Assembly (NCBI GenBank): GCA_013397695.1
Contig: VYZI01000319.1
Location: forward strand, 502,710 to 566,709
DNA from: Centropus unirufus
Taxonomy: Eukaryota > Chordata > Aves > Cuculiformes > Centropidae
DNA: 64,000 nt
Reading direction: 5' to 3'
Made by a program: the position numbers and the translations under genes. Of this stretch, positions 10,814 through 23,759 are shown one piece after another. Below the pieces are notes generated by a model. The model searched no databases, was not told the DNA's origin, and saw nothing but the letters and a program-made list of their open reading frames with translations. The stretch's first letter is position 1. The number at the start of each line of letters is the position of its first letter.

Positions 10814-13800
10814 CTCAAACTTTGTGGCTGGGCTTCAGCTTATCTTTTAGAGCCTGTGTAGATGCTCAGGTTGTCAGAGATGCTGGTGATGCTGCTCTGT
10901 CTTCACCACAAGATCAGGAAGCCAAACTGGAGACTTCCTGCCTTGCTTTTGCTTTTGGAGACTGAAGGCATCCTGATTACAGCTGCACTTTATGCTCTCT
11001 GCTGTCAGAAGAGGCGGTGCTTGGGTAGGTGGGAAGGTAGCAACCTAGATCCTACTTGGTACCTCCTTGAGGTAAGGTGGGATGGAAGAGAAGCAATTCA
11101 AAGGTGAAAAGTGCTTTTTAAAATAACTGAGTAGATGATAAAACTCCCCAAAGAATGAAACTATTTACAGGACATGATGAAAATTTCAACATTTGCATAA
11201 TTACATTAGCATGTGTAAATCAAATGCATTTCTTGCCTCACAGTGAGAGAGGCTGGTTTTAATATTCTATGAAATTTTTGTTTAATATTTGATAGTGTAA
11301 GATTTTTTTATTAGAGCATGTAATTGAGTTGGATTCATGGATAAACAGGTTAAGTGATTTCCATCTGTGTTCCTTGTTCCACATAAATCCCCAATTTTCT
11401 ATGCTCTCTTGATTACTCTTAGCACTTCAGAGGTAAACCCTTTATTTTACCTGGCATCAGAACTGCTTTCTCAGTGAAACCAGTTTCTAGCATTAAAGAA
11501 TCATTCCTCCTTCAGTAAGAATATTGTTTAATTGAAAGTTCTGTCTGTAAATATTACTTTATACTTCGATATTACATTCAGGTATGCTTCTTATCTTGTT
11601 TTCAGTATAGAAAAGTTCTTAAAGACCAAAGACAAAGAGAAGCTTTCTAGAAGGCCTGTCTTCCCAGCTTAGTTACTTGGAGATAATGTCTTCTGTATTG
11701 GCTGGGAGTCAGTGTCCTTGATACATGATAGTGGCATTTTCATCCAATTTTGTTTTCCTTTGCAAGACTGTTAATTAATATACTCATACTTTGTGAGATG
11801 CTAGGCAGGGATCTGTTGCATATTATGTTTTTATAGGCTTCTGCTATTCTGACAGTATTGTCGCCACCAGTAATATAAGATTGATTTGAAATTGCATCTG
11901 TATTTTGCCAGTGGGTTGTGCATCCAATTTGAACATGAGGAGCTAATCCATTTTCGTCTGAACTCAGGGAAAATGCAGCCTTTTCTGAAAGAAGACCTGA
12001 TCTTCTAGAGTGTTAATTACCTTTTAAAATATCTTGCAGAGCTCCATGAACACAGCTTAATAATTATGCAGATTTAATCAGAAAAAAAATGTGTGAATCT
12101 CCTTGATACAGGAAGCCTTGCATAGGGAAGAGATTTATATCACCATGTCCATCAAGCTATGCTTCCGTGGATTGTTCTGAGCTGCAAGCACAGGGTTCAG
12201 ATTTGGGAATGGATAGTTTAATTGCTCAAAGGTTGCTTGCAAATAAATTAGTAAGTTTTGGTTAAGGAATGTACATTAAAGGTTTGTGTGCTTGAAAGAA
12301 TCTTGGAATTGTGAAACTCTGATGTTTGGAGATCTGGTCTTTGCCAGTGATTAAAAATGAACCCATATCAGCATTTTGCATTGATGGGCAAGTGAAATCC
12401 TTGCTGGGGTATCAACATGGGTGTATTGAAAAAGGCCTTGCTGGGAATTAGTTGGCATGGTGTTGTGTCTCAGTCATCCTTTGCTAATTGTGCTTACTAA
12501 GTACAATAATGTTCTTGATGAGGAGAAATAATGTGCTATCAGGAAATAACTGAAGAGAACCGCATAATATGCCATAGACAAATTGTAGGGGAAGGCAAAT
12601 TCTTGGCAAGAAATTTAGGAATGTTTCCATTTAAACTGTAAATGTCCAAACACTTATTTTGTTTTTTTTTTTTTCTCCAAGATGGAAAAGAAACTCTTGC
12701 TTCTCAAATATTGTCAAATGTTTTGTCTCATTTCGTAAAGACTATTGCTGTTGACTGTCAACTGGTAAATGTAAGATACCACCTCTTGTGGATAAGGTAT
12801 TTAAGATACTGTGTACTTTACATGTTAGTCACAGTTAGAAGTTCCTCTCAAGTAAGCCAGCAAATGTGGAGATAAGGCTTTGCTTAAAAATGTACAAAAA
12901 TGATTGTAGACTCATTTATCTGACTGCTCTGGTACATGCTGCATTAAAGTACATAATGAATAACTGCATCATGGTTCATGTAGGGTTTAACATTCTTATG
13001 TTAGGCTTTTATCAAAGGAATTAAAAGAATGAATAGCTGTCGTATGTATAAATCATACGGATAAGCAGAATGTAAAGCAGAAGTGAAGTATGCTGCACTC
13101 CTGAGTGGCTAGGATAACTGCAAAGGATAACAGCATACTTCCCTTGCAGGATTATGTAGTTACCCTTTCAGTTTGCTCATGTCCTGCACTGAATCTTAAA
13201 GCTTCAAATCCTGTTTGTTTATTTCTATTTATTGTTCAAATTTGGAATTTTTATAAGAGAATAATACAGAGTTTTCTCACTTAATGACCAGTACATAAAA
13301 ATAGTTAGGAAAAGTAGAATACGTTGCTGTTTCTATATCGATATAGTCCCCCGTCTCTCTTTCCTTTTTTTTCCTTCTAATTTGGTGTTTATGGATGGTT
13401 AACTGATTTTCCAATGCATTTTGTGAATAATAAAGAGAAGTAGCTATAGAAATGTATTTTCATCTCCTTCACTTTGAATTAGGGAACTCTGTCCTTTTTT
13501 TTTCTTGGTGACCTTTCAGCTGTGCTCCGTCTTTTAGTAATCAAGTTTAATCATGATCTAGATTTTGAGTTTGACTTCTGTGTTTCTGTACTGCTGTACT
13601 GAGCCACTCCTTAAATCTTTTGAAAGAATAGTTAACTACAAGGATAGAGCCATTTATTTATTAATGGTGTTCCTTACCATTGTTAGGTGGTCCCTACTGC
13701 CATGTATGAGTGCAAAAAATAGTTTATATTTCTCTGTGAATTCTTCAAGAGAATCTACAAATTGGTTTTCCAAAGCAAGTGTCTTCTGCTAGTTGTTACA

Positions 13801-15098
13801 TTAAATGTGCCTTTAGGAGAAGCACCCAATCTGACTGGGAGGGGAACTGAGCTGTTTGATTCTGAGGCTTTCTTCACTTAGGACTTAGTTTTTTTTTCCC
13901 TTTTGTCTGGTGGGAAGTATTCCAAGTGAGGATAGGCTTTGAAGTCCTTTTATTTTCCCAAGATTTAGGAAGAGATGGCTGTAGTTGACTTTCCTCTGCT
14001 TAACCTCAGTTCTCATCCATGGTCAATGTATTCTGTGGGTTTCTGGCAAGCAACACACCTTATGGAAGAGAATTTATTTAACCACTAACCTTTTTCATGA
14101 AACACCGAGTCTCTGACTATGTCTAAATATATATTCAAGTATTTCATCCTTCCTAGGGCAATGTCTATCTGAAAATTATCAGGAGAAAGAAAAAAAATCT
14201 TATTACACACTGAATCTGGTTTTGATGATAATATAATGTGGATTATATTGAAGCAAAAAGAATATAGAACTTTAAAATGTCAAATAAAATTAAAAGTTCA
14301 TCAAGAAGAGTGGTACTTCCTGCGTTCTCTTTCTGCCTCTGATTTTAGGATCTAAGAGTTAGCTGTGGGTTGTGTAAAGGCTTAAACCATTTCCCCTTGT
14401 ACCATCATTTTTTTCCTGTTTCAGTTAAGTAAGTGAAATGAGGACCGATCAAGACTTAAATACTCCCTCTGTAATCAGGTTTTATATTTGAATTATTGCC
14501 GACTTGTTTAAGAGGTGTCCGTGACTGCAGTTTTATTTTGATAATATGGAGGTGCTTACAATCTGATTAATGTATGCTGCATTTTTCTTTTCTCCTGCTG
14601 GGAATAAAAGTCTGGGGCTAATAAAATGTTTCCTGACCTTAAATAGGAGGGTATAATGTTTTCTTGCTTGATAAAGACATAAGTATGAGTGCTGATTGTT
14701 TTGCAATAAAATTTGAGAGCCATAGTAAACAATACAATTTGTGAGAAAATAAGCGTAATAAATTTGAGCCTATTTACCCTTTTTTGCTTTTGAATTGCAA
14801 AGAGTAAGTGTAAAAAAATGTATTTGTTTTAAAGGAATCTTCTTTTCAAAACTTGTACTAAAAATAGTGAATTAAAAAAAAAAAGCTTGGAATAATTGTA
14901 GTTTTTTGTGTATATAACAGCTGGGAATTCTAATTTACAGTGTCTTAGCACAGGTAGTAAATGAAAACCAGAAGGAAATTGAACATGTCTGGCTTTAAAA
15001 GTTAGCTAAAAATGTATCTAAAAAAAAGTATGAAAACCGCTTTTCATTTTTCATTATGATTTCCCAAATACTTCTTAATTTAGTGACACTTCTAGGTC

Positions 15099-15125
15099 TT
15101 TTTTTTTTTTTTTTTTTTTTTTTTT
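15099..15125. repeat. 27-base poly-T tract
   Basis: This is an uninterrupted run of T, the longest homopolymer in the window. No processed transcript ends next to it, so I read it as a simple repeat. Confidence 0.95.
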
Positions 15126-18100
15126 AGGTGGGATGGGGATAGGTGTTGAGTTTAAGTGCTTTCCTTTGGATCTTGCAGTGATGACATAGTGAGGGTCTGC
15201 CTACAACCGAGGTTGAATTAGGAAGTGTTGATTCACTTAGAGTTGGGAGAAATGCCCAGCTGAAAGCATTTGAGCTAGAAGGGGTTTTTTAATTCTCTCC
15301 AGTTGTTAAGAAAAGCTAAATGTCATGGCATGTTCTTCCCTCCTGGTTATGCAGCTCAGATTTCTTAATAACAAAGGTTTGCCTGATGTAGCTAAGGTCC
15401 CGTCCTGAAGGAGCAGTCTTCTCAACTGCATGTGTTAATGGATATGGATGGATGAAGATGCAACTTGAGCTGGGAAGCTGTTTGTAAATCACTCCAGGTT
15501 TTTTTTCCCTCCTCACTGGCATCCACTTCTTAGAAGAGCTGGCTCCAGATTTTGTCAGGAGTCCCATTTGGCCTCTGTTCAAATCTGATCAAATAAAGAT
15601 GAGAGAGTAATTTGTCTGGTATAGCAAAGACAATCTCTTGCATGTATTTGTACTGGTCAGTGCACCATATTTGTCAGGAAACTGTCTTTAAAATGGTATT
15701 TGTGCTGAGTGCTTGATGTGTAGCGCAACAGAACCCAAGTTTTCTCTGGTGTTCCTTGAATTCCTACATGGACCATGGGGGTGTCTTCCATGACTTTTGG
15801 GTCCTCCCTAGCCCTGAAAAATGGATTAGTGCCACAGTCACTGTTTAAAAACATAAACAATATTAGTTAGCAGAGCCTTGTGGCAATCTTAAAAGTGAGA
15901 AAGTGGTATTCACTGAAGGGGGAGATTTGGAAGGTAGCTGCTTTTCTTCTGGTATGTAGCAGATGATGGCTTGTGGCTACCTCAGCGATCACTGTCTGTT
16001 AAAGATGGCAGGATGAGAGGAAGAGCTCTGGAAGCAGCCCTTTGTTCCCGGAGTCCTCTGGCATTTGAGGTTCTGGAGCGCACATCTATGCCGGAGATGA
16101 TGACTGAGCCGGAACTGACTGCTTTGCTGCTATACTGTGTCTAGAGCTGGTGAAGGAAGAGAGGGGGAAGGCAAGTAAAAGGTGCTTTCCTCCTAGGATG
16201 TTTTTTCCTATCTAAACCTGTGACTATGAAGAGATTTGTAGGTTCTGACAGTTACACTAAAAGGCAGCTGGGGCTTATACCTCCTAAAATGCTGTGATTC
16301 CAACTCAACCATTCCTTGTTCCCAGCTATCAGCAGTTTGGCTGCCAGCTTCTGTCCATGGGTAATGGTAACTAGCTCAGTTTCTCCTTCTGGAGCGAGTG
16401 GGGGATGCAGACACCGGCACCGCAGTGTTCTACTCATGTTTAAATGAACAGTTGAGCTTTCTGATAATGGAGGGCAGCATTTACCAAGAAGTTCAGACAA
16501 ATTTGGCTAAATGTCATCAACTGCCTGTGCCCGGATAGGAGAGTGGGGCTTTGGAATTTGCTATGGGTGATGTGAACCTTCCCTTGTGGCTGGTTTTGCT
16601 AGGGCGAAGGTCAAAGGCTATTTCTGCATACATCTGGGGGGCTTGGAAGTGTTGACATTACTTTGAGTTAGTATTGTTTCTGTAAAGGTTATGAGGGTCA
16701 ATCACATGACACAAGACTGTGTAAAAGGAGTAGAAATTATGTTATGATGTTCTGCCTGGCTCTACTCATAGAGAAACTTTTGGAAGTGTTGCAGCCTGGG
16801 TCCCTGTCAAAATCAAACCTGGGGTTTCATGGTCTGACACAGTTAATCTGCTTTTTTTTCTTGCTATTAACTTTTTTTAAATAATTCTTGTACATAATGA
16901 TATGTTTTTGAAAACAAATCTGTAATCATTATGCGGGTCATTATTTACAGCTTTAAATTCTAATGCATTGTGTATTACTAAAAAAAAAAGGTTGGCACTC
17001 TTTCAAGACAGTCACGCTTATTTTTTGTTTTTTTTGGTTTTCAAAGGCAGTTTTTAGCAGATTGGTAGTTCTTGAAAACAGTGCCTCTGATTTCTTGAAG
17101 GAGATTATTCCATGCTTACCGATCACTTAACTTGCTACCAAAATAAACAGTGTTGGGATGGAAGTCGCCTCTCTGCAAATGTCCTCTTTATTGTAAAGAC
17201 CTCTGAAGTGGTTAAGTGGTTTAAATCAATGTGCTGAGAAGGGGATGGTTTTCCTCTTAGATACAAAAAGTAGAAGTAGCAATTTTTTTATAGTAACATT
17301 CACAGAACAGTATCAAAGAATTTGATATGTGTTTAAACAAACATGCAGAAGAACAAAAATATAAAAGAAGACTTTGATGAGCCTTTTTTTCTGCTCTTAT
17401 ACTAACAGGCAGAAACAGGGCTTTGAGCCTTATCTTGTAAGAATTTACACCTGATAAGAAACCAGAGTGCGGTTTGAAGGACCGGAGTACGTTGTTGTCT
17501 TTGGAGTAGTTACTAAGCCTGGTAGCAGCATGACTGTTTACAGGGCATAATGCCTTCAGGCTTTAGAAAAAGCTGTGTGGAGGATGTGAGAATAACTGGC
17601 CCTGGGAGACAGCAGAGAAAGCTGGAGCCTGTCAGATAGGCGGCTTCTTCCCAAGGCATCTGATCCACAGTGAAACCCAGCAGAAATAATAGTACTTTTT
17701 AACTCAGGTAACAAGAATTTAAGATCCAGTCTTGCTGCTTATTTCTTTTCTGAAGTGGTCTGTTGACGTTTATGTTCTCTTTTGTGTGCAGGTGTGACTC
17801 TGGGGGGGGCACAGGAATGCTTTCTGTACTATTTACTGTGTCTTTGGCTCTGACATCTTACATGTTTATTATTTAAACGTTTTGAACTCTTATAATGGGA
17901 AGTTTTCCTTGAAAGGTACATACTTAATTTCAGAAATGAAGCTGTGATTGCATTAGTCTTATTAATGTTTTTTGCAGTTGTAATGTAACAGGATTTAACA
18001 ATAGTGGATTTGCAGCTCTAGGCTGCAGATTTTTGTCCTGAAGTACTGCTTGGAATTAAAGCTACCTAAAAAAGCTACCGTGTTCTGCTTTGCATCCTGC

Positions 18101-18275
18101 CTAGGGTCCTTTCTTTGAGTCTCAGCCTCCACATGCTAGGCTTCCATGAGTGCTTCTCTGAAAGGATCACTTTTTCCGTGAACTGAATGAGGGACAGTAT
18201 TTAGGCCCTGATTTATAGTTATCAAAATTGTTAAAGAGCAATCCGGTTTATGCTGACCTAGAGTAAAATTTGAGA

Positions 18276-18296
18276 GGGGGGGTGGAGGGGGGAGGG
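18276..18296 (+). repeat. G-rich tract with quadruplex potential
   Basis: The plus strand has runs of seven, two, six and three G separated by single T or A bases. It can supply four triplets of G with loops of one to four bases. Confidence 0.6.
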
Positions 18297-18734
18297 AGTA
18301 ATCTGTACTTTTCAGCATGGCTCTGTCATTGAACTGGAGGTATGATAGGCCTTCCATCCTGCCCTTGCAGCAAACCTGAGCTTGTTTGAAATAATGAGCT
18401 TTTTCAAGTTAATAGCAGCGGTATACTTCTAATTCTCTCAGTTTTTCTGAAGTCTTTTGCACAGAATGGAAACAAGAAACATGTCAGGTAAATATTTTTA
18501 AATAAAATAACTAACAAAGACCTTTAATGAGAAAGCATTCTTCACTCTTCAGGGGTATGCACAGGGTGATTCCTCTTCCACCCTATATTTCACATAATCT
18601 TGTGTGTTTGCATGTGCTGGTTCACCTGCTTCTTCCTCTTCAACTCTGAACAAGTCAAAGTGACATATCATTAATTTATCTGCACAGAGAATCCTGCACA
18701 GGTAACACAATACATCCCCGTAGGCATGACAACT

Positions 18735-18769
18735 AACACATTCTTTCATTCTAAAACACATTCTTTCAT
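18735..18769 (+). repeat. Two-copy tandem repeat, 20-bp period
   Basis: The 15-base word AACACATTCTTTCAT occurs at 18735-18749 and again at 18755-18769. This is a small local duplication. Confidence 0.85.
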
Positions 18770-20678
18770 ACAAAAAATGACAGTAATATGAGTAATATTA
18801 ATTATTAAAGTATTTTCTGAAACACTGTTTTGAAATTGATTTTAACCCACACTCAATTAAGGCAACTATGCTGAGGAACTCTATGGTTTGATATGCAGCT
18901 TTGAACTAGTTGATATACAAGCTTCAAAAATAGCTGTACTATTATTTCTTTAAATGTGAACTGAAAATCTCATCCTAACATACATAGAGAGAAAGAGGTA
19001 AATGCTTCTGGACCAGTGTAAGTCAAATAAAGGACAGTGTAAGGCTGGTAAAGCTTTCAAGGTGGCATCAGTTCACACGCATAAAAATGGGAGTGTGTAG
19101 AAGCCGACAGAAATTTGTATGTTTTGGATGGAAGAGGTCACCTTTCTGCATTGAGCGTGTAGGGATGCTGACTGCATTTAAACACAGTTTCTATTTAGCT
19201 GGTGGTAGAGGGTCTTATTCTGATATTGAATTCTACTGCTGTAAAGTAAGTTTATCATGAGGGGTTTCAGGTTTGAATTTGCACTTGTGTAAGTGAGTGA
19301 AGCTTCTGGCTCAGCATTTGCCTTTTAATGTCAAAATCTAACCCCCAGGGGTAAAAGCATCTGTCATTCTCCAAGTCCCCAGACGCTATGTTCTGGGAGA
19401 AGGTAATGTTCTTGGAGTACCAGCTGCAAAGGGCTGCATGTCAAAAAAGTTAGGGATATTTAGTGTTTAAAAAAAAGGGAGTAAAGTATGTTGTTGCCTG
19501 CATGTTCTGCTAGAAAACACTGAACAAAGCCACTTTCAAAGCCAAGGAGGACGGAGTAAAATCAGAATATAAATATATTTTCACATAAATTTACAGGGTG
19601 AGGACAGAAAATAATGTTAAGATGACCTTTGATCTAAATTATAGTAGACACTATTGATTTTCACTCAATTATCCCTTTTTGTAAGACATTCAGTTACTGG
19701 ACTGAATTATCTTCTAGTCTTGTACAACACTACTGCTTGAGTACTTTCCTGGTTTTTTGAGTTCTTATTTTTAATTATGACTTGCAGTCTGTGCTTTTGA
19801 CTCCTAGAAAGCTCATGACAGATATATTCACTACTTCACCTAGTGCATAACTTCTGTGATTCTGATCATGCCCGTCAATCGGGCTTTTCATCTTTCTAAG
19901 GTGTGTAAAAGAGGTGAGTTAGTTTCTTGAAGATTTTTCTGTTAAAATTTACTCTCAGGGTTTTGGATGAGCTGTGTATCCATGTTAAGGGACATTGGTG
20001 GTTCGGGAGGTGTCTAGATAGGGTGTGAAATGAGCTTAGGAGGTGGCTTGTGCTTATGAAGCCTCTCTCTGCAATTCTTTCCTCTAGAGGAAGATCCAAT
20101 TTTGTTCCAGAGAGGACCAGCATGTGCCATGGGAAAAGTTTACGAACCAAATTGTCTTTCTTCCACTTCTCTTAAAGTGCTCCTCAGTGTTCACTTCATC
20201 AGCATTCTCAGGGGGCGAGGAGCAAGGGAGTCAGATTGCCTTATAAGTACAGCAAATTTCTGTTTAGCTGACATTAGAGTTGCACTGTCTATAGCACAAG
20301 TAATTAACAAGTAATGCCAAACAATACAATTGGAGTGCAAGATTTCATAATCTGACTCTGTAGGGGAGACATCGGGTGACAAACGAATCACACACTGCAT
20401 CAGGGTATGAAAAGTCCTAATGATACTTGATGTTTTTCTGGCAAAAACATGAATGCAACTGTAAGTCTAATGTCTATAGAAGAGTGTCAGACACTCAAAG
20501 CAGTTTTTGTGTAGATTTGTTGCCTCTGCACCTGTCCAGTTTCTTGGTGTTTCTGACTTCAGACTATTTCCAGACTTCATTGGTGATGCAAAATGCAATA
20601 ATCCTATTAAATGCTGAGAAGAAAAAAAAAACAATATTTGCATTTACTTGCTACTTTTTTTCTTTTATTAACATACAG

Positions 20679-20884
20679 CCATAGGATAGGAAGCTTAGAG
20701 ACCTTTGTCGGTGCTTCTCTGAAGGATGCCTCCAGGTCAGGTCTAGAGAACAGCATACTTTATTTACCTCCTGCCTGGGTAAGCAGTGAGTGTGTCCCCG
20801 GGGGCATCCCCTCGTGCCTTTGGCTCTTGGGCTTCATGGACCCGCAGGATGTGTCCTCACTGTGTCAGGACATGGGGGCACCTG
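20679..20884 (+). CDS. Candidate internal coding exon, unidentified
   Basis: A T-rich acceptor (cttttattaacatacag) ends at 20678, and a near-perfect donor (CACCTG/gtgagtgag) starts at 20885. The 206 bases between them are open in one frame (one base, 68 codons, one base). The second half, from 20779, is GC-rich with several CpGs. In this frame roughly three quarters of its third positions are G or C, against about 60% and 50% at positions one and two, which is a coding-like pattern. The translated segment includes GSLETFVGASLKDASRSG and FMDPQDVSSLCQDMG. I recognise no domain. An inner donor (TGCCTGG/gtaagc) at 20779 would give a shorter exon. The strand is opposite to the 3 kb terminal exon, so it would belong to a different transcript. 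It could also be a chance match in a local GC island. Confidence 0.25.
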
Positions 20885-21581
20885 GTGAGTGAGTCTGTTC
20901 GGGAGATGTATGGTCAGCTTCCTCACTGAGGTGTTTGTTTGGTATAAGGATAAAAGGAGCCTTTGAAGGACTGGGAAAGTGGATGTGTCTTGAACTAGAG
21001 AAATTCGTGGAGGAAATCAAAGGCAGCTGCTATCAGCTGAAGTAATTTCTTGCTCTTTCTCTTTTTCAATCTGGGCTTAAGATCATTACATCTTTTCAGA
21101 AGGTGAAGGGAATCTCTTAGTGATGAGATTCACCATTGCTGCCTGAACAGGCACTGCAGTGGGCTTTTTGCTTGTTTTTGAGTAAACTATTTTTCTGTGT
21201 GGTTACTGACTAGCCTTCAGTTTTAATCACATAAGAATAAGGGCACATCAAATGCTGTGCAATAGAAAACGTAAAAAGAAATGGAAGAACTAATGCTGAA
21301 GACACGATATATGTGAAGGAGTAAGCTTCCTGTACTGTTTTACCATGCAATTCTGTCTAGTGCTTTTTATTACGAGGTAAATTTTTTGTTCTTGACAATG
21401 CGTATTGTCAAAGACACTTGGCTGATATTGCTTTTCATCTCCCTATTTGAAACAAGAGTCTGTTAGAATCACTTGTCATTTTAGGTGAGAACTAGAATAT
21501 TTATTTTAGCAGGGCTTTCAGCCACAGAACAGTATCAGTGCTTGCTACTTCGTATTTCATTAAATAAAAGTTGAGCAATAT
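20885..21581. other. Non-coding spacer before the minus-strand CR1
   Basis: No gene is visible. It contains a small hairpin at 21392-21411 (8-base arms ttgacaat/attgtcaa around GCGT). Confidence 0.5.
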
Positions 21582-22266
21582 TAGAATCATAAAATGGTTT
21601 AGGTTGGAAGAGACCATGAAGATCATCCAATTCCAATCCCTCTGTCATGTGCAGGGGAATGCTTTCCACAAGACCAGGTTACTCAAAGCCCCATCCAACC
21701 TGTCCTTGAACACCCCCAGGGCTGGAACATCCACACCTTCTCTGGGCAGCCTGTTCCAGTACTTCACCACCCTCACAGTGAGGAATTTCTTTTTGGTCTA
21801 AATTGACTCTGTTTCAGTTTAAAGCAGTTACCATTGTCTTATCACTATATGCCGTTGAAAAAGGTTCCTCTCCAGCTTTCTTGTTGGCTCTCTTTAGGAA
21901 CTGGAAGGCTGTTCTAAAGTATCCAGAGCCTTCTCTTCTCCATGCTGAGCAAGCCTAACTCTCTCATCCTGTCTTCTAAGGAAAGGTGTTCTGGCCCTTT
22001 GATAATTTTTGTGACTCTCTCTGGGCTTGCTCTAACAGGTTCATGACCTTCTCATGTTGGAGCCCCTAGAGCAGGTGGAGTCTCATGAGAGCAGAGCAGA
22101 GGAACAGAATCATATCCCTTGTCCTGCTGGTCTCACTTCATTTGATGCAACCCAGGATCTGGTTGGCTTTCTGGGCTGCAGGCGCATGTTGCCAGGTCAC
22201 ACTGAGCTTCTTGTCAACCAACACTCTCAAGTTCTCCTCAGGGCTCTCCTCAACTCATTCTCTGAA
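21582..22266 (-). mobile_element. CR1 LINE fragment, 5'-truncated, minus orientation
   Basis: CR1 elements are non-LTR retrotransposons whose reverse transcriptase is encoded by ORF2; most genomic copies are truncated at the 5' end. This copy lies on the minus strand, with the CR1 3' terminus at 21582 (the plus strand reads aatcataaaatggttt followed by aggttggaagagacc). Reading the minus strand upstream gives the diagnostic ORF2 C-terminal stretch, including RVVKYWNRLPREG and VFKDRLDGALSNLV. Further upstream are degraded matches to the CR1 segment that encodes LSYEDRLRELGLF-type sequence, interrupted by stops. The match fades near 22266. The copy is not functional. The apparent plus-strand open frames across 22054-22360 are antisense to it. 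Confidence 0.95.
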
Positions 22267-22268
22267 AT

Positions 22269-22290
22269 CTCTCATTCATCTGAATGAGAG
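22269..22290. repeat. Perfect 10-bp inverted repeat with 2-base loop
   Basis: CTCTCATTCA at 22269-22278 is followed by TC and then the exact reverse complement TGAATGAGAG. It lies within a few bases of the point where the CR1 match is lost. Confidence 0.9.
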
Positions 22291-23759
22291 AATACAGATC
22301 TTTCAAAATGTGGAAGATAGCATTTGCTGCTGTCATGTAGTCCAGTGTCTGATCCTCTGAAATGTCCAAACTAACTTATCTCTAACAAAAATGTTATTTG
22401 TTTGTACAATAAGCTAAACAAAAAATGTTTGTTGTCAGAAAGACATGTTGAATTTTTTTTATATAAGTTATTAAATAAATGTTGCTGCAGTGCAGCACTC
22501 AGATTGTGCAACACTTAAATGTCACTGATAAAGCTTAGGATGTAATTTTGAGTGTGGAGAAACATGTAATGCTCTGAGATTCCAGAAAAATCACGTTTTG
22601 CATTGTCTCTCTCAAACCTCAAGTTAGTCCACTGGTAGGTACATACTCATGTGATTTGCAGATGAGTAAACGGACTGCCATATTATTTTGCCAGATATTC
22701 ATTTGCTGTAAAACTGGTAGAAATGCTCTGTCACTTGCTAAAAATCATCTTGAAAGCATTTTTTCTGCTTCTTCTTTTCATCTTTTTCTCCTGGGGTGGT
22801 ACTCTAAATGATGATCTCTATTTCTCACTGATAGTAACAAATTCATAATTTTTTAGAGTGAAACCCTGAGCTCAGCCATTAGCAAAACACTTCTCTATGA
22901 CACCTAAGTGCTATTCCAGTGATCTCATGCAATCCTATCCTGTTGCATGTGTCTGATTTTTTTTTTTTTTTACTGAGGAGATGGCTCAGTCTTCTCAAAG
23001 AGCCCAGAAGGAAATATTTTGCCAGACATACTTTGTCTTACGACGTTTAAGTTTACTGTGAATTGAGGGTCTGTAAGAGTATATTCAGATTTTTGTGATG
23101 TTCATCAGGAGTGTTTTGTTACTGATCCTCTCTGACTCAGAGACTGCAATTCTGTTGCCACATGCCTTTCCATAGCAAAGCCAGTTTGTGGGGTGCTGGT
23201 TCTGTGGGTGTTGCTAAGGCTGGCCAGGCAGTCTCTTCATAAGCTTAATCCTTTTGTCTGTTTTGAGGATGCAGATAGATCTAGTATGGCTAGTATGAAC
23301 TTTAAGAAAAATTGCACAAAAATGCAACCTGGATTAGCAATTTTTTTTCCCACACAATGGATTAATTTCAATAGAATGATCCTAAGATTGCCCAAATAAT
23401 TCCTTTAAAAAAATCATGAAATATTAACTATAGAACGTTTCATTCTTTCTGACCTATATTGGATGGTGATTATGTAAGTATTTGAAATTTTATTAAGTAT
23501 GATGATGCTTCTTCCAGTGTTTACCTATGTATAGTCTTAATTTCCCCTTTGTTACCAAACAGTGAATAAACTTCCTTTTTTTTTTCCTAAATTCTTTTTC
23601 AGCTTGTTCTTTACTTATTTTGTGTTTAAATAGTGTTGCTTCAGTACCTTGTGTATTATTGCATTGTATTCTGGAGACAACAAAGGTCAAAGGATATTCT
23701 GTTCTGTATTAGCAAAAGTACAGTCTAAGGATCAAAGGAAGCAGTGGCTGTCTTCTACT
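22291..23759. other. Non-coding spacer between two CR1 copies
   Basis: AT-rich DNA with short T runs. I see no gene, splice-bounded open frame or additional repeat that I can defend. Confidence 0.5.

Larger units (their letters stand above)
10814..20678. other. Non-coding stretch with scattered exon-like segments
   Basis: No secure gene is present. It holds the T27 run, the G-rich tract at 18276, a tandem duplication at 18735, and a CpG-containing patch at 15960-16144 with a 61-codon open frame. It also holds an octamer- and homeodomain-like AT-rich block near 11180-11225. There are no interspersed repeats I can recognise. Confidence 0.4.

Noticed and set aside
15099..15125. Long T run as the poly-A tail of a minus-strand retrocopy
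   Set aside because: There is no AATAAA or gene-like sequence to its right on the minus strand.
21571..21801. Plus-strand 76-codon open frame
   Set aside because: It is antisense to the CR1 3' end; the meaningful translation is on the minus strand.
22054..22360. Two overlapping plus-strand open frames of 77 and 91 codons
   Set aside because: They are largely antisense to the CR1 fragment at 21582-22266 and reflect its sequence, not a gene.
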